NCBI GenBank assembly: GCA_947494825.1
Contig: CANLWN010000005.1
Coordinates: 1 to 64,000 of the forward strand
Length of the DNA: 64,000 nucleotides
Reading direction: 5' to 3'
Origin: an uncultured Flavobacteriaceae bacterium
Lineage (GTDB): Bacteria; Bacteroidota; Bacteroidia; Flavobacteriales; Flavobacteriaceae
The stretch's first letter is position 1; every line of letters begins with the position of its first letter. A program made the position numbers and the translations under genes. The notes beneath the pieces are model-generated. The model ran no database searches, had not been told where the DNA came from, and saw only the letters and a list, made by a program, of their open reading frames with translations. This document shows positions 58,501 through 64,000 of the stretch, in pieces.

Positions 58501-58919
58501 ACTATCGGGTAAAATCTTTTGCCAGTGTGTATTTGGAAAATGTGAACGGCCAGTTTGTCCGCCATGAACTGCCCAATTTGGCACAACTTTCCAGTATCAA
58601 CCAAATACTGGTGGATGACTACGACGGTGATTCGCATTTAGATATGGTCCTTGCGGGCAATCTGTACGGGGCAGAGGTGGAGACTCCCAGAAATGATGCG
58701 GGAAACGGTTTGTTCCTGAAAGGCGATGGCGCCGGTCATTTTGAAGCCATTACAGCAACAAAAAGTGGACTTTTTGCCCCGGGCGACGTTAAAGACATGC
58801 GTACCATAGGTCTAGCAGGGTCTGGTTACATTCTTTTGGCGAAAAACGGTGATTTTATCCAGTTCGTTAAAATTAATACACCCAAAAATCCGGTGATAGC
58901 ACAATCCGTTATGCGCTAA
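55593..58919 (+). CDS. VCBS/FG-GAP-repeat lipoprotein with ASPIC/UnbV domain
   Basis: The ATG at 55593 starts a lipoprotein signal (LVLFSC, Cys17); the open frame to 55527 runs through the terminator and is rejected. The 1108-residue protein has many calcium-binding FG-GAP/VCBS blades with D-x-N-x-D-G motifs (GDINNDGLIDLYFTGN, ADVNNDGLLDIYCSVG, FDYDKDGDLDMYLANY, DVNNDGWPDLYVSNDF) in two groups. An ASPIC/UnbV domain lies between them at about residues 500-575 (GFQSSVAPQLHFGLG). Such proteins are common beside SusC/D pairs and may bind glycans or proteins at the cell surface. It is followed by GH26 after 15 bases. Confidence 0.88.
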   Translation: MKRSFFLIALGLVLFSCSHQEQAETRIFQQLGQDHTGITFSNVLTENDSLNYFTYSYLYMGGGIAAGDINNDGLIDLYFTGNMVPNKLYLNKGNLQFEDISEKAGVSGDSRWYTGVTMADVNNDGLLDIYCSVGGKFQPKENQLFINNGDQTFAEKAAEYGIADVGNSVQATFFDYDKDGDLDMYLANYPPTPFNAPNQFYLFKTKFPKENETDKLYRNDGEVFVDVAEEAGLKTFGLSLSATVGDVNNDGWPDLYVSNDFSTPDYLFINNKNGTFSEQVRRVTKNTSFYGMGVDIADFNNDQLLDILQVDMTAQDNRRSKANMASMNPSLFWSTVNSGFHYQYMQNSLQLNNGLVHDTLPDFSNISRLAGLSSTDWSWGPLFADLDNDGWKDIFISNGTRREINNRDYFLALENRNKPIDSTLERSLAIPSERIDNFALKNNGDLTFSEMNEAWGISFKGFSNGSVYVDLDNDGDLEIVTNNIDDPVSLFENKSAEQSNFMTLRFQGTDKNPFGVGVKVSLSIKGSTQFQEMTLTRGFQSSVAPQLHFGLGKASEVDSIRIQWPDDRVQHMAAVKSNQLLVIAHSDAKAETPKPEEKLEKLFATETDTTLIAEHQHLENYYDDFEKEILLPHQTSMLGPGLAVGDLNGDGLDDFMVGGSAGYEAGLFFQTNTGFEKQDTETIAIDKAYEDMGIHMFDADNDGDLDVYMISGGNEFDKQSILLQDRLYVNDGKGHLKKSLAALPEMISSGSRAQSFDFDKDGDLDLFVGGRLVPGNYPFPANSYILENVSTAGAPKFVDITKKVAPFLEELGLVTDAVWSDFDQDGWTDLIVVGEWMPLTVLRNQQGVFKNVSEDLGLKDTNGWWFSIQQGDFDKDGDLDLVAGNLGLNYKYKANEKETFDIYFNDFDRNNTNDIVLSYFNGGKKYPLRGRECSSQQMPGIKKKFEDYASFSTATLEDVYTEDYLENSLHYRVKSFASVYLENVNGQFVRHELPNLAQLSSINQILVDDYDGDSHLDMVLAGNLYGAEVETPRNDAGNGLFLKGDGAGHFEAITATKSGLFAPGDVKDMRTIGLAGSGYILLAKNGDFIQFVKINTPKNPVIAQSVMR

Positions 58920-58934
58920 GGGTAAGTCTAATCC

Positions 58935-60104
58935 ATGATAGGTAAACAGCAAGCCCGGTTTTCCCGGCCCGGTCAAGATGTAAGGACACGGAAATATCTA
59001 TTTTTTGCTGTTTTTCCCTTGATTTTAAGTCTATTAGCTTCGTGCAAATCCGTAGCTCCCGTGATTCAAAAAAATACAGCCAACTTCACAATAAACAGAA
59101 ACCCGGCCGCACAGGGACTGTATACAAGAATACAGCACATTGCAGAGAAGGGGTATGCCTTTGGACATCAGGATGCCACAGCCTATGGCATATCCTGGAA
59201 AAATGATGGCACCCAATACAAAAGCGACGTAGGCGACGTTGCCGGGGACCACCCTGCGGTCCATGGTTTTGAAATTGGACATATAGAATTGGGCAACTCC
59301 CATAATCTGGATACGGTTCCCTTTTCCCTAATCAAGACCTTGGTCAAAAAAGGACATAAAAAAGGTGGCATCATAACGCTGAGCTGGCACCCGGACAATC
59401 CAGTTTCCAACAAAAGTGCTTGGCATACGCGCAAGGCCGTAAAACATATCCTAAAAGGGGGGCGCCTGCATGAAAAGTATAAGGATTGGCTGTCCAGGGT
59501 GGCCCAGTTCATCAATGCGTTGACCGATGAATCTGGAAAGCCCATTCCCTTGGTTTTTAGGCCATTTCATGAGATGAACGGTTCCTGGTTCTTGTGGGGC
59601 AAGGGGCACTGCAGTCCGGAAGAGTACCAACGTTTATGGCGGGAAACCGTATCCCTAATGTATACGGAATTTGGGGTTTCGCACATTCTCTACGCCTATT
59701 CGCCCAACACCTTTAGCGATGAGGCAGAATATCTTAGCTATTATCCGGGTGATGCCTTTGTGGATATCTTGGGGGTAGATATCTATCAACACTGGACCAC
59801 GGCCAATTTTACAAAGAACCTGCAACAAAACATAAGCATTTTAGGACATATTGCCAAAACAAAGGACAAACCCTATGCCCTTACCGAAGCCGGACTGAAC
59901 AAAGTGCGGGTAGCCGACTGGTGGACCCGGGTTTTGGACAAGCACATAGCCTATTCGGGTATTGCCTGGGCACTCTTCTGGAGGAATGCCAGGCCCAGCC
60001 ATCATTTTGCACCCTATCCCGAACAAAAAAGCAGTGCCGATTTTGTAAAATTCAGGCAGCTGCCCCATGTGCTTTTCCTAGAGGATATTAAGGATATCAG
60101 GTAA
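58935..60104 (+). CDS. GH26 beta-mannanase-type lipoprotein
   Basis: The 389-residue protein has a long N-terminal region ending in a lipoprotein motif (SLLASC, Cys37). The GH26 barrel follows: YAFGHQDATAYGISW at the start, ITLSWHPDNPVS, the acid/base in FRPFHEMNGSWFLWG (Glu213), and the nucleophile in YALTEAGLNK (Glu318). GH26 is mainly endo-beta-1,4-mannanase, with some xylanases and lichenases, so mannan or glucomannan is the first choice of substrate. It is probably on the cell surface or in the periplasm. It converges with the DUF255 gene, 11 bases between the stops. Confidence 0.92.
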   Translation: MIGKQQARFSRPGQDVRTRKYLFFAVFPLILSLLASCKSVAPVIQKNTANFTINRNPAAQGLYTRIQHIAEKGYAFGHQDATAYGISWKNDGTQYKSDVGDVAGDHPAVHGFEIGHIELGNSHNLDTVPFSLIKTLVKKGHKKGGIITLSWHPDNPVSNKSAWHTRKAVKHILKGGRLHEKYKDWLSRVAQFINALTDESGKPIPLVFRPFHEMNGSWFLWGKGHCSPEEYQRLWRETVSLMYTEFGVSHILYAYSPNTFSDEAEYLSYYPGDAFVDILGVDIYQHWTTANFTKNLQQNISILGHIAKTKDKPYALTEAGLNKVRVADWWTRVLDKHIAYSGIAWALFWRNARPSHHFAPYPEQKSSADFVKFRQLPHVLFLEDIKDIR

Positions 60105-60115
60105 GGTACTGGTTA

Positions 60116-62233
60116 CTAAAAACTACCGAGTTGATCCATGGCTTCCGCAACGGTCTGGACGGGAAGTTTACACGTGCTGTTCCTGCACACATAAATAAAG
60201 GTCTCCCCGGGCACATAACGTCCTTTGAACAGGGGGAGCTCGCTTTCCGACAAACTGCCAATCACCAGAGCATTGGGAATATGTTGTTTGTGCAGCGATG
60301 CTACCAGATCGGTACCCCGGTCCCCTACCACCGCAATTTCATAATAGGGATATACCTGGTTGAGTAAGAGGGCGTTCCACTGCGCATAGTTCGGAGCATT
60401 CTCCACAAGCAACGGTACCATGGAAGAAAGCATACTTTTGGATCTGTCCATGGATGCCGTATCGTAATTGAGGTGCCCCAATTGGAATAGGTTTTGTGCC
60501 ATCACCGCATTGGGGGAAGGCAACACTCCGTCATCGGTCTTTACAATTTTGGAAATAAGTTTATTGCTGCTGTTGTACCTGTACATTCCCGATGCACTAT
60601 CGGTAAAGTGGGTTTCCACGGTTTTCGCCAAACTGTTGGCAAAATCAAGGTATTCTGCATCCAGGGCAACCCCGTACAGGTTTATGGACGCTTTGATAAG
60701 AAAGGCATAGTCTTCCAGAAAACCATCGATCGGCCTTCCCCCCTTTTTATAGGAATGCAACAAACGGCCTTCTTTATAGCTATGGGCACGGATAAAATTG
60801 AATATGCCCTTGGCCCTATCCAAAAAAACCGGGTCCTCAAAAGTCCTATAGGCATCCACATAGGCACTGATAAGCAGGGCGTTCCAGGACGTAATAATCT
60901 TGTCATCTATGTTGGGCCGTATGCGTTTTTGCCTGGCATTGAGCAGCGCTGTACGCCATTTTTTTTGATACTCCTGCAATTCCGATAAGGAGATGCCATT
61001 TTCAGCGGCAAAGTGCTCATCGTCCTGTGATTTGAACAAAATATAGGAGGAATTCTCCCATACATGTTGGCGCTCAATATTGAAATAGTTCGAGAATAGC
61101 GGAAAATCATCGGCCAACAAGCCTCTTAATTCTTGCTCTTCCCAGATGTAATACTTGCCTTCTTCCCCTTCGCTATCCGCATCCATTGCGGCGTAATACC
61201 CACCATCTTCATATTTCATTTCCCGCTCCAGAAAAGCGATGGTTTCAAAAACCACTTGTTTGTACTCTGTTTTCTTAAACAGCCCATAGGCCTTGGAATA
61301 CAAGCTTATCAGTTGGGCATTGTCATACAGCATTTTCTCAAAATGGGGGACCTTCCACCGGCTATCGGTGCTGTACCTATAGAAACCACCACCGATTTGG
61401 TCGTAAACCCCGCCCATGGCCATTTTATCCAGGCTAAGCCGCACATGTTCACTGGCATCCTTATCTTCGGCCAGGAGGCTAAAATTTAGTAAAAAGTCCA
61501 AATTTATGGGAAGCATAAATTTTTGTTGTTCCCGATTGCCGCCCCATTCGGGATCCCACCTTGTTTTCCATCTTTCTACGCTGGTAAAAAGGGCATCCCG
61601 GGTCAACGCCTCGAAACCATCGGATGGCTGTACCACATTGACTTCCTGTATCCCTGCCGCCACGCGGTCTGCATACTCATTGGCCCGTTTGGGATCTTCG
61701 GCATACATCCCACTTATTTCGGTCAATACCTTATTCCACTGCGATTTGGTATGATAAGTACCCCCGTACAAAGGTTTTCCATTGGGGAGCACAATAACGT
61801 TCAACGGCCAGCCACCATCCCCTTTCATGAGCAATAGGGCGGTCATATATATCTGATCCACGTCCGGGCGTTCTTCCCGGTCTACCTTGATGCTAATGAA
61901 GTTCTCATTCATCATTTTCGCAATCTCCTCATCCTCAAAAGTTTCTTCCTCCATCACATGGCACCAATGGCAGGAAGAATAACCAATACTGACCAACACC
62001 AGCTTGTTTTCCTTTTTGGCGGTTTCCAACGCTTCCTCACTCCAGGGTCTCCAATTCACGGGATTATGGGCATGCTGTAACAAATACGGACTGGTTTCGT
62101 CGATCAGCGCATTGGTATACTTATGCCCGCTGTCCTGTTTCCCTGTTTGTTTACAGGAAAAAAAGGCCATAAGGGACAAAAAAAGCAAGCTAATCTTAAA
62201 ATCTTGTATGCTTCGCCGGGTGCTATGGGTCAT
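60116..62233 (-). CDS. Lipoprotein with DUF255 thioredoxin domain and six-hairpin (YyaL/SSP411-like) region
   Basis: The 705-residue protein begins with a lipoprotein signal (MAFFSC, Cys27). A DUF255 thioredoxin-like domain (about 40-200) contains [16 protein letters not shown], with the CxxC pair Cys88/Cys91. The rest is an (alpha/alpha)6-type region, [33 protein letters not shown] and [17 protein letters not shown], as in the YyaL/SPATA20 family. The biochemical function of that family is not settled. The lipoprotein signal is noteworthy because many homologues are cytoplasmic. It lies between GH26 and GH9 genes on the GH9 strand. Confidence 0.9.
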   Translation of the reverse strand: MTHSTRRSIQDFKISLLFLSLMAFFSCKQTGKQDSGHKYTNALIDETSPYLLQHAHNPVNWRPWSEEALETAKKENKLVLVSIGYSSCHWCHVMEEETFEDEEIAKMMNENFISIKVDREERPDVDQIYMTALLLMKGDGGWPLNVIVLPNGKPLYGGTYHTKSQWNKVLTEISGMYAEDPKRANEYADRVAAGIQEVNVVQPSDGFEALTRDALFTSVERWKTRWDPEWGGNREQQKFMLPINLDFLLNFSLLAEDKDASEHVRLSLDKMAMGGVYDQIGGGFYRYSTDSRWKVPHFEKMLYDNAQLISLYSKAYGLFKKTEYKQVVFETIAFLEREMKYEDGGYYAAMDADSEGEEGKYYIWEEQELRGLLADDFPLFSNYFNIERQHVWENSSYILFKSQDDEHFAAENGISLSELQEYQKKWRTALLNARQKRIRPNIDDKIITSWNALLISAYVDAYRTFEDPVFLDRAKGIFNFIRAHSYKEGRLLHSYKKGGRPIDGFLEDYAFLIKASINLYGVALDAEYLDFANSLAKTVETHFTDSASGMYRYNSSNKLISKIVKTDDGVLPSPNAVMAQNLFQLGHLNYDTASMDRSKSMLSSMVPLLVENAPNYAQWNALLLNQVYPYYEIAVVGDRGTDLVASLHKQHIPNALVIGSLSESELPLFKGRYVPGETFIYVCRNSTCKLPVQTVAEAMDQLGSF

Positions 62234-62344
62234 AGAAGTAAAATAAGGCCTAAAAGTACTATAAATATGGATAAAAGTCTGTTAAGAAAATGGCAACTAT
62301 GCCCGTAAGGAAGTGTCTGCTTATTTTTATTTTTCGGTAGTTGC

Positions 62345-64000
62345 TCAGTATGATTCCTGTTCCAAAAATCCAAGGATATAGGTCAAGGGAGCGTTCCAGT
62401 TGAGGCATATTTCGTTGCTGGCGAAACTGGGTTCCTGATCGACCCAGCTTTTCATGGGTGCCGGGTCTTCGGGATAGACCACACCGCTGGAGGCATCCTG
62501 TAACCTGCTGTTGGGTCCGCGGGAAAGTAGGCCGGGTACCGGTTCCTCAACCGCGTCACCGGCACTTTGCCTGTGGTGGATGAACATGGGTGTTTTGCTG
62601 CCGAAACCGGTAAGATAGCTATACCCCATGGCGTTGTTTCCCAAAACATAATCAACGGCCTGCTGTACGCCTTTTAAATAGACCTCCTTGGGTTCTAGCT
62701 GATAGGCTTGCGCCATAATCATGGCCGTATTTAATACGTCGCTATTGGAACCCCACTGAAAATCGTCTATCGGTTGGAAATAATCCAGGGCTGCCGCTTT
62801 TTTGACCAAGGCGTCGGCCGACCCCAAAATACCTGCTTTTAGTTCTTCATAGAACCCACCGGGCAAGGCATCTTTCTGCTTTACCAGCGAAAACATACCC
62901 AAAAATCGCATATAACTCGCCCAGCCATCCCCGGGCTTGTAAGCGAAATTAAGATTGTCCTTTTTAAGATTGTCCAAGTAAGTGGTGTCCCTGGTGGACA
63001 GGTAGAGTTCGGCCCCTGCCCAAAAAAACTCATCATCAAAATTGGTGTCACCGTATTGTCCGGTAATAATACCCTCGGGATTTACAAAGGAAACTTCAGG
63101 ATTTGAAATGGCCCAGGCATAGGCCTTTTTTGCTGCGTCCAAACAGTTTTGGGCATAGGTAGCGTCCTGAGCTAAAAAAATGCGGTAGGCCTTGGCTGCG
63201 GCTGCCGCAAAATCCAGGGTAGCCGCAGTGCCTTTTCCAATGATGTAGCGCTGTTTTACCGACTTATGTGGCATGATCATATCTTCAAAACCAAAGGCCG
63301 TCAATTTATGGAACAGGCCCCCGTCTGTATCCTGCATGGTCAAGACCCAATCCATTTCGTATCGGAGTTCGTCCAGATAATCGCTCTGTCCGTTTCCGCT
63401 TTCCGGAATATTTAACTCGTTATCGCCAATGATTTCGGGATAATCTTCCTGTAGCTGGAAAAACTGTCCCAACGGAAAACTAGCGTTTAACACGTACTTT
63501 CCATAATCACCGGCGTCATACCAACCCTTGGGCGATGCCATATAACCGGTATCTTTGCCCGAAGAAGGGTGAAAAAGAATGCTGTCATCGGGGTGACCCA
63601 TGGGCCTGTGCCATTTTCCGGCGTATTGCTCCTCCAAAGCCATGCCCGCTCGCTGATAGTACAAGCCCTTTACAGAACCTAAAAAGGCTTTGCGCAGCAC
63701 CTTCTTCCCAATGGAAAAAGGATATGAATACCCTATGCCATCAACAAAAATATGGTATTCGCCCTCGGTATTTAGTTCAGAAAAATCAGCCACCTGCGCC
63801 TGTTCGCCGGCTAGTTCCCAGGTCATGGGTTTGGAAAGACTCCCCTGAAACACGACCTCCTTCGTAGTTGCATCCACCACACTGAATTTCCCTGCGTTCT
63901 TACTTTCCACGATTACCGCCTTTTTGGTGGCTTTGGGATAATAGCCAATTTGATTTAAACGGATCATATCACTATAGATACCGTCCATTGGAGGTACAGA
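62345..64000 (-). CDS. GH9 endoglucanase-type enzyme (5' end outside window)
   Basis: The frame is open to the window edge, so the ATG at 63988 may not be the start and a signal peptide is probably missing. At least 551 residues are visible. An N-terminal Ig-like CelD_N domain begins at IRLNQIGYYPKATKKAVIV. The GH9 (alpha/alpha)6 barrel follows, with the catalytic-base motif GWYDAGDYGKYV (bases 63493-63528), HHRQSAGD, and the acid region SNEICLNWNAPLTYILGF near the end (62370-62430). GH9 enzymes are mostly endo-beta-1,4-glucanases, with some exo-acting glucosidases. With GH26 and GH1 it suggests a beta-1,4-glucan or glucomannan target. Confidence 0.9.
   Translation of the reverse strand, partial: SVPPMDGIYSDMIRLNQIGYYPKATKKAVIVESKNAGKFSVVDATTKEVVFQGSLSKPMTWELAGEQAQVADFSELNTEGEYHIFVDGIGYSYPFSIGKKVLRKAFLGSVKGLYYQRAGMALEEQYAGKWHRPMGHPDDSILFHPSSGKDTGYMASPKGWYDAGDYGKYVLNASFPLGQFFQLQEDYPEIIGDNELNIPESGNGQSDYLDELRYEMDWVLTMQDTDGGLFHKLTAFGFEDMIMPHKSVKQRYIIGKGTAATLDFAAAAAKAYRIFLAQDATYAQNCLDAAKKAYAWAISNPEVSFVNPEGIITGQYGDTNFDDEFFWAGAELYLSTRDTTYLDNLKKDNLNFAYKPGDGWASYMRFLGMFSLVKQKDALPGGFYEELKAGILGSADALVKKAAALDYFQPIDDFQWGSNSDVLNTAMIMAQAYQLEPKEVYLKGVQQAVDYVLGNNAMGYSYLTGFGSKTPMFIHHRQSAGDAVEEPVPGLLSRGPNSRLQDASSGVVYPEDPAPMKSWVDQEPSFASNEICLNWNAPLTYILGFLEQESY

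Overview
The window reads as chromosomal DNA of a marine-type member of the Bacteroidota, most likely family Flavobacteriaceae. The reasons are two proteins ending in type IX secretion (T9SS) sorting domains, a SusC/SusD pair, promoter-like TAnnTTTG -7 boxes, few Shine-Dalgarno sites, bacillithiol synthesis (bshA), and flavobacterial housekeeping blocks (lptD/amidase/mlaD/Fe-S pair; tamB/tsaD). No rRNA, tRNA, CRISPR array, insertion sequence or phage gene was recognised. Genus cannot be fixed from the sequence alone.

Layout. (1) 1-6145: the end of a malectin-type T9SS protein, then a 1803-residue secreted protein with a DUF5060/glycosidase-like front half, about ten Calx-beta repeats and a T9SS tail. 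(2) 6336-17415: an unusual acyltransferase island. It holds an AlgI-type MBOAT O-acyltransferase, an SGNH-like partner, and five tandem same-strand paralogues of a GNAT-fold (Acetyltransf_6/BioF2-like) family. A sixth paralogue lies on the opposite strand beyond an OmpA-family gene. This is the best candidate for an undescribed system. (3) 17743-27509, minus strand: PrcB-like lipoprotein, bshA, GH3/beta-lactamase fusion, conserved hypothetical, two Fe-S proteins of the HdrB/HdrC type, MlaD and an amidase, divergent from lptD. (4) 30387-44343: RidA, GlcNAc-kinase-like protein, gapA, pfkA, tamB, tsaD, a TfoX-N protein, rsmE, DUF1223, DUF4159, an AI-2E-type transporter and a PG_1098-like methyltransferase. 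(5) 44351-64000: a polysaccharide-utilisation region with VanX-like peptidase, GH1, a GMC oxidoreductase with its small subunit, an AraC regulator, SusC/SusD, a VCBS/ASPIC lipoprotein, GH26, a DUF255 thioredoxin-fold protein and a GH9 gene cut by the window end.

How the parts may work together. GH26 and GH9 would cut a beta-linked glucan, mannan or glucomannan, SusC/D import the oligosaccharides, and GH1 trims them. The GMC pair, which carries a Cys cluster suggestive of an Fe-S centre, may oxidise sugars in the same pathway. In the acyltransferase island, MBOAT and SGNH proteins would move acyl groups across or at the inner membrane. The six predicted cytoplasmic GNAT-fold proteins probably modify precursors of the same envelope polymer or lipid; that link is inference from gene order.
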